From JBDHZK01 sp039811865 (GTDB lineage Bacteria > Actinomycetota > Actinomycetes > Propionibacteriales > Propionibacteriaceae), in contig JBDHZK010000008.1 of the NCBI GenBank assembly GCA_039811865.1, positions 1 to 37,410 on the forward strand: a stretch of DNA of 37,410 nt, given 5' to 3'. Position numbers and translations under genes: made by a program. Positions 25,841 through 32,326 of the stretch are shown one piece after another; position 1 is the first letter of the stretch, and every line of letters begins with the position of its first letter. The notes beneath the pieces were generated by a model, which saw only the letters and a list, made by a program, of their open reading frames with translations, made no database searches and had not been told where the DNA came from.

Positions 25841-26263
25841 ATGGCCGAAACCCTGCGGGTCGAGGTCATGGCGGCCGACCGGGTCGTCTGGGAGGGCGAA
25901 GCGCTGAGCGTGATCGCCCGGACCGTCGATGGCGACATCGGCATCTTGCCGAATCACGCCCCGCTCCTGGCGATCTTGGAGCCGTCGGCCGCGGAGGTCC
26001 TTTCTGTGGACGGCAAGCGTGAGATCGTGGCGGTGGGCGGCGGCTTCATCTCCGTCGCGGAGAATCGGGTGTCGATCCTCAGCCCGTTCGCGCGGCTTGC
26101 CCGGGAGATCCTCCTGAAGGAGGCGGAGCGTGAACTCGCTGAGGCCGAGAAGCGATTGAACCAAGGCGAGATCGACGACGAGACCCGTCGCCATCATCAC
26201 CGGGCCAAGGCCCAGGTGGCGGCCGCGGAGAAGTGGCAGCGACAATCTACGAGCGTCGTCTGA
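25841..26263 (+). CDS. atpC: ATP synthase subunit epsilon
   Basis: 140 residues. An N-terminal beta sandwich (GDIGILPNHAPLLAILEP is the signature) is followed by a C-terminal pair of helices (about 88-130) that can inhibit hydrolysis. It starts one base after the atpD stop and closes the ATP synthase operon. No intrinsic terminator is evident in the 85 bases that follow. Confidence 0.95.
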   Translation: MAETLRVEVMAADRVVWEGEALSVIARTVDGDIGILPNHAPLLAILEPSAAEVLSVDGKREIVAVGGGFISVAENRVSILSPFARLAREILLKEAERELAEAEKRLNQGEIDDETRRHHHRAKAQVAAAEKWQRQSTSVV

Positions 26264-26336
26264 TCATCGGGATCCAGCTCCGTCGGGTGGGGCTCGGCTG
26301 CGTTTGGACGAGGTGTGAATTTCATACCTGGTTGGG

Positions 26337-26342
26337 TATTTT
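26337..26342 (+). promoter_or_regulatory. -10 hexamer TATTTT, leaderless-type promoter
   Basis: TATTTT is six bases before the ATG at 26349. GTGAAT at 26314-26319 is a possible weak -35 at 17-base spacing. The upstream GTG at 26343 would fall before the predicted transcription start. Confidence 0.5.
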
Positions 26343-26348
26343 GTGAGG

Positions 26349-26816
26349 ATGGATTGGCTGGCGGTCCTGGACTGGGGGTTGGCGGGCCTGGCGTTCGTCG
26401 TAGTTGCCTTGGTGTGCGCCTTCCTGATCCGTCGTCGCTGGCTCAGTCGCCGCGGTGGACTGTTCGAATGTAGCGTCCGCCTTCGTCCCTCGACTCCGGG
26501 CACCGGATGGGTGCTCGGAGTCGCTCGTTATAGCGGCGAGCGCCTGGAGTGGTACCCGATCTTCAACCTCTCCTTCCGACCTTGGCTCACCTTCGTTCGA
26601 GCCAGGACGCGGGCCTCGGCCCAACGTCAGCCGGACGCCGTCGAGGCCGTCGCTCTCTACGATCACTCGCGGATTGTTCGATTGGACACCGTGGGGGCGG
26701 ACGCCGACAACCGGGGCGGATACGAACTCGCGTTGCCTCCCCATGCGCTGACCGGCCTGCTCAGCTGGCTAGAGGCGGCGCCACCTGGGCAGCGTTACCA
26801 CGCACCGGAGCGCTAG
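26349..26816 (+). CDS. DUF2550 family membrane-anchored protein
   Basis: 155 residues: one N-terminal membrane helix (about 5-27) with a basic RRRWLSRR following, then a soluble cytoplasmic domain with FECSVRLRP, GWVLGVARYSGERLEWYPIF and a C-terminal LPPHALTGLLSWLEAAPPG. This is the family found directly after atpC in many actinobacteria (Rv1312 in M. tuberculosis); its function is unknown. The ATG at 26349 is preferred over the in-frame GTG at 26343 because the -10 element places the RNA start at this ATG. It is convergent with the adenosyltransferase gene. Confidence 0.85.
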   Translation: MDWLAVLDWGLAGLAFVVVALVCAFLIRRRWLSRRGGLFECSVRLRPSTPGTGWVLGVARYSGERLEWYPIFNLSFRPWLTFVRARTRASAQRQPDAVEAVALYDHSRIVRLDTVGADADNRGGYELALPPHALTGLLSWLEAAPPGQRYHAPER

Positions 26817-26842
26817 GGCGCCTCACCACGACGCCGCACGCC

Positions 26843-27502
26843 TCACTCGGGATTTTCCGCGGCGATTCGCTTGCGTCGAGCTGCGGCCTTGGGCTCGTTG
26901 GGAGTGCGATCGGTGCCTGGGATCCAAAGGATGTCGCCGGCGGCACCGTTGGCCGCGCGAGACCAGATGAACAGCAGGTCGGACAGCCGGTTCAGGTACT
27001 TGATCGCCAGCACGTTTACCCCCCCGGGCGTCCGGTCGTCGGCAGGTGCCTCGCCGTAGGCCTCGTAGGCGCGCCAGGCCGCGCGCTCGGCGCGGCGGAC
27101 GACCGTCCTGGCCAGGTGCAGGTGTGCGGCGGCGGGCGTCCCACCCGGGAGGATGAACGAACGCAGGTTGGGCAGTTCGGCACCGAACTCGTCGCACCAA
27201 CCCTCCAGCCGGTCGATGCACGGCTGCACGATCCGCAGCGGCTCCCATTCGGGGTCGTCGGCCAGCGGGTTGGAAAGGTCTGCGCCCACGTCGAACAACT
27301 CGTTTTGGACGTGCCGGATCGCTGCGCTCATGGGTTCGGGCAGTCCGCCGAGGGCGAGCGCAATGCCGAGAACGGAGTTGGCCTCATCGACAGTGCCATA
27401 GGCCTCGACCCGCGGGTCGGTCTTCGCCGCGAGCGACATGTCCGACAGCCGAGTCTGGCCGGCGTCGCCGGTGCGCGTGTAGATCCGCGTGAGATTGACC
27501 AT
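26843..27502 (-). CDS. PduO-type ATP:cob(I)alamin adenosyltransferase
   Basis: Transfers the adenosyl group of ATP to cob(I)alamin to make coenzyme B12. 219 residues. The N-terminal ATP-binding motif is TRTGDAGQTRLSD (10-22), followed by VEAYGTVDEANS, a central ARTVVRRAERA and a C-terminal NRLSDLLFIWSR, all typical of the PduO/MMAB trimeric family. The ATG at 27502 is chosen since TATGGT stands six bases upstream; the longer open frame behind it overlaps the divergent cyclophilin gene. Mycobacteria have the same gene next to DUF2550. No B12-dependent enzyme is in this window. Confidence 0.93.
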   Translation of the reverse strand: MVNLTRIYTRTGDAGQTRLSDMSLAAKTDPRVEAYGTVDEANSVLGIALALGGLPEPMSAAIRHVQNELFDVGADLSNPLADDPEWEPLRIVQPCIDRLEGWCDEFGAELPNLRSFILPGGTPAAAHLHLARTVVRRAERAAWRAYEAYGEAPADDRTPGGVNVLAIKYLNRLSDLLFIWSRAANGAAGDILWIPGTDRTPNEPKAAARRKRIAAENPE

Positions 27503-27508
27503 GGCCCG

Positions 27509-27514
27509 ACCATA
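27509..27514 (-). promoter_or_regulatory. -10 hexamer TATGGT, leaderless-type promoter
   Basis: On the minus strand TATGGT is followed by CGGGCC and the ATG at 27502. No Shine-Dalgarno sequence. Confidence 0.55.
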
Positions 27515-27550
27515 CCCACTGGCCTGCGCGGGATCCCGGAGCGGATGTGA

Positions 27551-27556
27551 CACATT
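27551..27556 (+). promoter_or_regulatory. -10-like hexamer CACATT
   Basis: CACATT stands six bases before the cyclophilin ATG at 27563. The first base departs from TANNNT but the position fits the pattern of the window. Confidence 0.4.
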
Positions 27557-27562
27557 GGGCTG

Positions 27563-28336
27563 ATGGGACGCATGTTGAGGATCTCGGTCGCAGTCTGCTT
27601 CACGCTTGCGCTGGCCGCCTGCGCGAGGGCGCCGCTGGCCAACCCAGGCGCCTCCTCGCCGGCTGGCTCGCCGACCGGAGCATCGACGGCGTCCGCCCCG
27701 GCGTCGGCCACCCAGTCGGCCACGGCGCCGACCGCGTCCACCACCTCGTCCGTGCGGCCCACGGCAACCGGCACGAGCACCACCTGTAACTACCGGGTCA
27801 CCGGGGGAGCGGCGAAGCGGGTCGATCCGCCCCAAAACGAGGACGTCCCAGCGACTGGTTCGGTGACCTTCACGCTGAAGCTGACCGTCGGCACCGTCGT
27901 GATCACGATGGATCGCGCCAAGGCTCCGTGCGCGGTCAACTCCTTCGAATCGCTCGCCAGCCAGGGATTCTTCGACAACACCCCTTGTCACCGGCTGGCC
28001 GATCGCGGGTTCTTCCTGCTCCAGTGCGGCGACCCAACCGGCAAGGGACAGGGCGGGCCGGGTTACGTCTTCGACGACGAGGTGCGGTCCACGGACACTT
28101 ACCAGGCCGGGACCGTGGCGATGGCGACCACTCAGGCGAACTCGAACGGGTCGCAGTTCTTCATGGTTTACTCCGACTCGCCCCTGCCGGCCAAATACAC
28201 CATCCTCGGCCATATGGACGAGGCGTCGCGACAGGTGATCGCTGGGGTCGCGCAGCAGGGCGAGGACGGCGCCTACAAGGACGGCTCCGGGCACCCGATT
28301 CAGCCGGTGGACATCACCAGCGTCGTCGCCGGCTAG
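27563..28336 (+). CDS. Cyclophilin-type peptidyl-prolyl isomerase lipoprotein
   Basis: 257 residues. A lipoprotein signal ends in LAAC (Cys20), followed by a 55-residue Ala/Ser/Thr/Pro-rich tether, then a cyclophilin domain (about 100-255). Cyclophilin motifs: KAPCAVNSFESLASQGFFD, CHRL with the catalytic Arg, LLQCGDPTGKGQGGPGY, and SNGSQFFMVYSDSPLP. This predicts a surface-anchored cis-trans prolyl isomerase or chaperone for exported proteins. The gene is divergent from the adenosyltransferase with 60 bases between starts. Confidence 0.92.
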   Translation: MGRMLRISVAVCFTLALAACARAPLANPGASSPAGSPTGASTASAPASATQSATAPTASTTSSVRPTATGTSTTCNYRVTGGAAKRVDPPQNEDVPATGSVTFTLKLTVGTVVITMDRAKAPCAVNSFESLASQGFFDNTPCHRLADRGFFLLQCGDPTGKGQGGPGYVFDDEVRSTDTYQAGTVAMATTQANSNGSQFFMVYSDSPLPAKYTILGHMDEASRQVIAGVAQQGEDGAYKDGSGHPIQPVDITSVVAG

Positions 28337-28361
28337 GGCGGGGCCGCGCCGACTCCAAAGC

Positions 28362-29282
28362 CTACTCAGCGGGAGGCGTGCGCCAGTTGGCCAAGGGTTC
28401 GCCTCGCCGGACCCAAAGGAGCATCAGGACGGGCAACTCCAGGTAGACGTGGTAGCCGGCGACGACCGAGTAGATCGAGCGCCCGAGCGCGTAACCGCTG
28501 ACGAACAGGGCACCCAGCAGGACGCCTAGCCCGGCGGCCACCAGCCACACGCTCGGTCGCACCCGCGGGCCGTAGCAGGGAAAGAAGCCGACCCAGACCA
28601 AGTAGTGCAGCGACTGCATGAATGCGAACATCACCAGCAGCCGGACCGACCACAGCCCGGTGGCACCCGGGAAACCGCTGGCCGCGACCACCGTCCAACT
28701 CGGACCGAGCCAAGCGCCCAGCGGGCTCGCAGAAACGGTGGTCCAAGCGTCGAAAGTGCCGGCGAGGATCGCCAGCGGAATGCCGACGAACCAGATCAGT
28801 TGGGCGGCGCGGAACCCGGCCCGACGTGACCATTCCCACAAGAAGAACATCGGCACCAGGTTGTGCAGGTGGGTGAGCAAGGCGAAGTAGAACGCCGGAT
28901 AGGCCAGGCTGAGGACGGCGAGAATGCTCAAGCCGGCCAGGAGCGGTAACCGCCGGCGCCGCCCGGCCAGCCACGTCGCGATGCCCGCCACCACAAAGGC
29001 CGCGATGATCTCGCCCGACCGGGAATACTCCCGCCCCGGACCGCCGAGTCCCGCCAGCGTGCGGGCGGCGGCGATGATGGTGAGGACGACCAAGAGGGCG
29101 AGCCAGGCGTCCCGCCGGACGAGCCCGCCGAAGCTGCGCAGGACGTAGTTGACCTCGAGCACCAGGTGGACCGCTCCGAGGCCGGCCAAGCCCAGCACCA
29201 CCACCGACAGGGGCGCCGCCACGCTGAGGGCCAGCGCGGCGCTCGCGCCGACGGCAAGGAAGGCCGTTGGCGGGAGTCTCAA
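28362..29282 (-). CDS. Polytopic membrane protein with buried histidines, unknown function
   Basis: 306 residues, about eight or nine hydrophobic helices and a short C-terminal tail. Histidines sit in or beside several helices: AVHLVLEVNYVLRSFGG, LTHLHNLVPMFFLWEW, MQSLHYLVWVGFFPCYGP and AGYHVYLELP. This arrangement suggests a metal or cofactor site in the membrane, but I do not recognise the family. TTG at 29282 is chosen as start: it overlaps the stop of the small gene before it (TTGA) and leads straight into the first helix. The frame stays open upstream only as a shadow of that small gene. Convergent with the cyclophilin gene. Confidence 0.65.
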   Translation of the reverse strand: MRLPPTAFLAVGASAALALSVAAPLSVVVLGLAGLGAVHLVLEVNYVLRSFGGLVRRDAWLALLVVLTIIAAARTLAGLGGPGREYSRSGEIIAAFVVAGIATWLAGRRRRLPLLAGLSILAVLSLAYPAFYFALLTHLHNLVPMFFLWEWSRRAGFRAAQLIWFVGIPLAILAGTFDAWTTVSASPLGAWLGPSWTVVAASGFPGATGLWSVRLLVMFAFMQSLHYLVWVGFFPCYGPRVRPSVWLVAAGLGVLLGALFVSGYALGRSIYSVVAGYHVYLELPVLMLLWVRRGEPLANWRTPPAE

Positions 29283-29410
29283 CGACGGCGGGAACGCAGC
29301 ACCACGATCAGCAGCACCGCCACGACCACCGCGAGCAACACGATGACGATCACCGGCCCGTAGTTTGCCGGGGCGGCGGGCGGCGGGGCGACGTCCAGCG
29401 GGAGGATCAT
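29279..29410 (-). CDS. 43-residue single-helix membrane protein
   Basis: A short protein, MILPLDVAPPPAAPANYGP, then a very hydrophobic Val/Leu/Ile helix of about 20 residues and a basic RSRRR end; the N-terminus is likely outside and the C-terminus inside. The ATG at 29410 is preferred over ATG 29428 because GACAAT sits six bases before it, in keeping with the leaderless starts of the region. It overlaps the following polytopic gene by TTGA and probably forms a two-gene operon with it; it may be an accessory subunit of that protein, which is inference. Confidence 0.55.
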   Translation of the reverse strand: MILPLDVAPPPAAPANYGPVIVIVLLAVVVAVLLIVVLRSRRR

Positions 29411-29416
29411 GACGGC

Positions 29417-29422
29417 ATTGTC
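29417..29422 (-). promoter_or_regulatory. -10-like hexamer GACAAT
   Basis: On the minus strand GACAAT is followed by GCCGTC and the ATG at 29410. It matches TANNNT except at the first base. Confidence 0.4.
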
Positions 29423-29429
29423 GCCCATC

Positions 29430-29522
29430 TGGCCCTCGCTGAAGGCTCCCCTTGAGCATCGAGGGCTTCTCTTCAGAGGAAGCCCTGGCTGGCTAAGGGA
29501 AGCCCTCGGCGAGGGCTCGCCG
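29430..29522. repeat. Cluster of overlapping inverted repeats in a divergent promoter region
   Basis: CGAGGGCTTC (29460-29469) is an exact inverted copy of GAAGCCCTCG (29499-29508). GGAAGCCCT occurs twice (29478-29486 and 29498-29506). AGCCCTC/GAGGGCT (29501-29507/29511-29517) and CGGCGAG/CTCGCCG (29507-29513/29516-29522) give alternative hairpins. The cluster lies just upstream of the minus-strand promoter at 29417-29422 and could be an operator region. The remaining bases up to 29625 show nothing further. Confidence 0.5.
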
Positions 29523-29625
29523 GCCGACGACCCTGCCCTTCTCGGGACGTTCGGCACATCTTGGGCGCGCCCGCACCGGCGAGCCCGCGGCAAAGGACGG
29601 TCGTCGACTCCGGTTCGCAAGCCGC

Positions 29626-29631
29626 TAGCTT
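29626..29631 (+). promoter_or_regulatory. -10 hexamer TAGCTT, leaderless-type promoter
   Basis: TAGCTT is six bases before the ATG at 29638. No Shine-Dalgarno sequence. Confidence 0.5.
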
Positions 29632-29637
29632 GAGCGG

Positions 29638-30039
29638 ATGGACTGGCCGAAGGCGTTCGCGCTCACGTGCGCCTCGGAAGCAGTCTTTCTGTTGTTCGCC
29701 TGGTGGCGGCTGGGCTGGCTGGGTAGCAACCGATGGCTCCGGGGAGTCCTGGTGGCGCTGGGCGTCCAGTTGACGCAGCCGATCGTGTGGGTAGTGACCG
29801 CGGCAGGCGGCGCGCGGACGCTGGTGACGGCCGAGCTGGGCGCGGTGCTGGTGGAGGGATTGGCCGCCGCCTGGCTGCTGGGACGAAGTGCCGGTTCGCC
29901 GACCGAGGCCGGGTCAGCCGCGCCGAAGGCGTCCACCGACTCGCAGACGCCGGCCGTCGGCTGGGCGCTGCTGGTTGCGCTGGGGTCCAACGCGCTGTCG
30001 TTTGCGCTCGGACTCGCAGCGGCCGCCGCGATGGGGTAG
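29638..30039 (+). CDS. Small membrane protein, unknown function
   Basis: 133 residues with about four hydrophobic segments (roughly 5-25, 33-55, 62-82 and 105-131) and a polar Ser/Thr/Ala-rich loop around 83-104. An NxLSFxxGL pattern is present in the last helix. The start is supported by the -10 element. Monocistronic, divergent from the 43-residue gene and convergent with the hydrolase. I recognise no family. Confidence 0.7.
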   Translation: MDWPKAFALTCASEAVFLLFAWWRLGWLGSNRWLRGVLVALGVQLTQPIVWVVTAAGGARTLVTAELGAVLVEGLAAAWLLGRSAGSPTEAGSAAPKASTDSQTPAVGWALLVALGSNALSFALGLAAAAAMG

Positions 30040-30052
30040 ACGTCTGGACCAA

Positions 30053-30066
30053 GACGCCGAGGCGTC
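30053..30066. terminator. Short hairpin between convergent genes
   Basis: GACGCC (30053-30058) and GGCGTC (30061-30066) form an inverted repeat in the 37-base gap between convergent stops. The two-base loop and the lack of a T tract make it a weak candidate. Confidence 0.25.
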
Positions 30067-30076
30067 CCGCGGGCGG

Positions 30077-30862
30077 TCAGACAGGCTGGGCCAGGAGGGC
30101 GCGCAGGGCCGCGACCACCACTTCCGGCTGGTCCGCATGCACCCAGTGCCCGGCATTCTTGACCGTCACCAAGCGGACGGCGGGGAAGAGTTCGCGCATG
30201 ACCGGGAGGTCGTCCGGGGTGATGTAGGGGGAGTCGGCCCCCTTGATCCACATACACGGCCCGGGATAGGAGGGCAGGCCCAGGTCGGGCCAGCTGCCGA
30301 TCTGGTCGAGTTCGTCGCCGAGCAGGTCGAGATTCATCTGCCAGCGCCAACTGCGCTTGTGGTGCCGCAGGTTCTGCAGTAGGAACTGGCGCACCCCCGC
30401 GTCTGGGATCTGCTGGGCCAAGGCCCGGTCGGCGTCCCCGCGCGAGGTCAGGGCACCCAGGTCGAGGCCGCGCATGGCCGCCACCAGTGGCCGAAACCCC
30501 GTGCCGACGGCGCTGCCGGCGGGGGTGATGTCGACCACCGCCAGCCTTGAGATCAGGCCCGGGTGGCCCAGTGCGAGCATCATCGCGACCTTGCCGCCCA
30601 TCGAGTGCCCGACCAGCGTCGTGTGCGCGCCGGCCGGCACCCGGCGTCGGATCGTGGCCGCCACGGCATCGGCCATGTCGAGGTAGGAGAAGTCGGCCGT
30701 CCAATAGCTGTCCCCGTGGTTGGGCAGGTCGATCAGCAGCGAATGCTCGCCGAGCTGGGCCGCGATGCCCGCCCAGTTCTTGCCCCGGCCGAACAGGCCG
30801 TGACAAAAGACGACCATGGAGTCGCCTTCGCCGAGGACTCGGACGTTGAGTTCGCGTTCCAT
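30077..30862 (-). CDS. Alpha/beta-fold hydrolase (YbfF-like esterase)
   Basis: 261 residues. CHGLFGRGKNW forms the oxyanion region, DLPNHGDS follows strand 4, GHSMGG holds the nucleophile Ser87, and NAGHWVHADQP holds the catalytic His239. The pattern is close to that of small acyl esterases such as YbfF, but the substrate is unknown. ATG 30862 overlaps the stop of the preceding small zinc-motif gene by one base (TGATG), so the two are translationally coupled; the longer open frame upstream is a shadow of that gene. Confidence 0.85.
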   Translation of the reverse strand: MERELNVRVLGEGDSMVVFCHGLFGRGKNWAGIAAQLGEHSLLIDLPNHGDSYWTADFSYLDMADAVAATIRRRVPAGAHTTLVGHSMGGKVAMMLALGHPGLISRLAVVDITPAGSAVGTGFRPLVAAMRGLDLGALTSRGDADRALAQQIPDAGVRQFLLQNLRHHKRSWRWQMNLDLLGDELDQIGSWPDLGLPSYPGPCMWIKGADSPYITPDDLPVMRELFPAVRLVTVKNAGHWVHADQPEVVVAALRALLAQPV

Positions 30863-31134
30863 CAGCGCCGCCGGGACCAACAAGAGGTGTGCCAGTGCCG
30901 CCGGTCCTCCAGACCGGACGTGGAGCCGAGCAGTGGTTCGGCCGGCCAGGCGACGACGTGGGCGACCCCGACGTCGATCGTTTGGCCGCACCCCGGGCAC
31001 AAATACTGTTTGGCCGCTCGGGCGCCCGGGACCGAGCGGACGATCCAGCGTCCGTCCGCCTTGATCGCCGAGGTCGCATGCCCGGCGGAAAGGGGTCTAG
31101 GCGCGCGCAGGTGCTTGCTGGGACGCTTCGCCAT
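30862..31134 (-). CDS. Small zinc-motif protein (often labelled ATP/GTP-binding protein)
   Basis: 90 residues. A basic N-terminal tail (MAKRPSKHLR) precedes a compact domain with CPGCGQTI (Cys46, Cys49), VAHVVAW (His59) and EDRRHWHTSCW (His80, His82, Cys85). Two CxxC/HxxC-like pairs suggest one structural zinc ion. Similar actinobacterial proteins are annotated ATP/GTP-binding without a nucleotide motif being present; none is visible here either. It starts with TAGGAT six bases upstream of ATG 31134 and no ribosome binding site. First gene of a two-gene unit with the hydrolase; divergent from nucS. Confidence 0.8.
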   Translation of the reverse strand: MAKRPSKHLRAPRPLSAGHATSAIKADGRWIVRSVPGARAAKQYLCPGCGQTIDVGVAHVVAWPAEPLLGSTSGLEDRRHWHTSCWSRRR

Positions 31135-31140
31135 GCGGCA

Positions 31141-31146
31141 ATCCTA
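31141..31146 (-). promoter_or_regulatory. -10 hexamer TAGGAT, leaderless-type promoter
   Basis: On the minus strand TAGGAT is followed by TGCCGC and ATG 31134. It lies 6 bases from the opposing nucS -10. Confidence 0.6.
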
Positions 31147-31152
31147 AGGGGG

Positions 31153-31158
31153 TAGGTT
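31153..31158 (+). promoter_or_regulatory. -10 hexamer TAGGTT, leaderless-type promoter of nucS
   Basis: TAGGTT lies six bases before the GTG at 31165. Its -35 contact would fall over the start codon of the divergent small gene. Confidence 0.6.
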
Positions 31159-31164
31159 TGCCCG

Positions 31165-31875
31165 GTGCGTTTGCTCATCGCGCGTTGCCAGGTGGACTAC
31201 GCCGGACGGCTCACCGCGCACCTGCCGATGGCGCCGCGGCTGATCGTGGTCAAAGCCGACGGGTCGGTCTCGATCCATGCCGACGACCGGGCCTACAAGC
31301 CCCTGAACTGGATGAGTCCGCCCTGCACGACCAGCGTCCACACCCAGGGGCCGACGTTCGAGGCGGCGGTCGAGGCGGCTGGGATCGAGCTGATGCAGGT
31401 GTGGGAGGTGCGCAACCGCGACAGCGACGTCCTGCAGATCGCCATCGCCGAGGTCGAACACGATTCGACCCACGACCTCGGCGTCGACCCCGGGCTGCGC
31501 AAGGACGGTGTGGAGGCCCATCTGCAGGTGTTGCTGGCCGACAACCCACAGACCTTCGGCGCCGGCTGGACCCTCGTGCAGCGCGAGTACCTGACGGCCA
31601 TCGGCCCCGTCGACCTCCTTTTCCGGGACGAGGCGGGCGCGCTGGTGGCCGTAGAGGTGAAGCGGCGCGGCGAGATCGACGGCGTCGAGCAGCTGACGCG
31701 CTATTTGGAGTTGATGAACTCCGACCCGCTGCTCGGCCCGGTCACAGGCGTCCTGGCCGCGCAGCAGATCAAGCCGCAGGCGCGGGTCCTGGCGTCCACC
31801 CGCGGGATCGGCTGCGTGGCGGTCGACTATGACGTCCTGCGCGGCCTGGACGACCCGACCGACCGGCTGTTCTGA
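31165..31875 (+). CDS. nucS: Endonuclease NucS (EndoMS), non-canonical mismatch repair
   Basis: 236 residues. NucS cuts DNA at mismatches and replaces MutS/MutL in most actinobacteria. The N-terminal DNA-binding domain (MRLLIARCQVDYAGRL, KPLNWMSPP) is followed by a RecB-like nuclease domain with GPVDLLFRD (Asp150), VAVEVKRRGEIDG (Glu164, Lys166) and VEQLTRYLE. The C-terminus DPTDRLF is a clamp-binding-like motif, as used by NucS to contact the DNA polymerase beta clamp. GTG 31165 is supported by the -10 element. Monocistronic, divergent from the zinc-motif gene; the HIT gene starts 46 bases later. Confidence 0.95.
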   Translation: MRLLIARCQVDYAGRLTAHLPMAPRLIVVKADGSVSIHADDRAYKPLNWMSPPCTTSVHTQGPTFEAAVEAAGIELMQVWEVRNRDSDVLQIAIAEVEHDSTHDLGVDPGLRKDGVEAHLQVLLADNPQTFGAGWTLVQREYLTAIGPVDLLFRDEAGALVAVEVKRRGEIDGVEQLTRYLELMNSDPLLGPVTGVLAAQQIKPQARVLASTRGIGCVAVDYDVLRGLDDPTDRLF

Positions 31876-31908
31876 CGTGCCCGGGGCGGCCCGCACGTCC
31901 AGAGGTGG

Positions 31909-31914
31909 TATCAA
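31909..31914 (+). promoter_or_regulatory. Possible -10 element TATCAA before the HIT gene
   Basis: TATCAA is seven bases before the ATG at 31922, and no Shine-Dalgarno sequence is seen. The last base is not the usual T. Confidence 0.3.
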
Positions 31915-31921
31915 GAACCCC

Positions 31922-32326
31922 ATGAGTTGCCTGTTCTGCGCGATCGTCGCCGGAGAGATTCCCAGCCGGCAGGTCTACGCGGACGACCGTGCGGTGGCGT
32001 TCCTGGACATCCAGCCCTGGCACGCGGGGCACACGCTGGTGGTTCCGAGTCGGCACTGCGACGATGTCCTCGCCGATCCCTTGGCGCTGACCGAGATCGC
32101 CCCGGCCGTCTCGGCGACGGCGCGGCTCCTGGCCGACAGGCTGGGCGCGGACGGGATGAATCTGCTTTCCAACGCGGGTTCGGTGTCGGGGCAGGAGGTG
32201 TTCCACCTGCACGTCCACCTGATTCCGCGCTACGCCGACAGCCCCGGCATGGGCCGCATGATCCAACGGGGCAAGAAGATCGATCTGGACGCCGTCCACG
32301 CCAAGATCGTCGGGGACAACCGGTGA
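31922..32326 (+). CDS. HIT-family nucleotide hydrolase/transferase
   Basis: 134 residues beginning MSCLFCAIVAGEIPS, with Cys3 and Cys6 as in zinc-containing HIT proteins, then VYADDRAVAFLDIQPWHAGH and the active-site triad HLHVHLIPRY. HIT enzymes of this branch hydrolyse AMP-conjugates or dinucleoside polyphosphates. The frame is open upstream but ATG 31922 gives the family-typical start. Its TGA overlaps the GTG of the following GT87 gene (GTGA), so the pair is co-translated. Confidence 0.92.
   Translation: MSCLFCAIVAGEIPSRQVYADDRAVAFLDIQPWHAGHTLVVPSRHCDDVLADPLALTEIAPAVSATARLLADRLGADGMNLLSNAGSVSGQEVFHLHVHLIPRYADSPGMGRMIQRGKKIDLDAVHAKIVGDNR

Noticed and set aside
23449..25944. 831-codon open frame on the minus strand opposite atpG, atpD and the start of atpC
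   Set aside because: It is an antisense shadow of three well-supported ATP synthase genes; its composition (Val, Gly, Arg, His, Asp repeats) follows from reverse codons.
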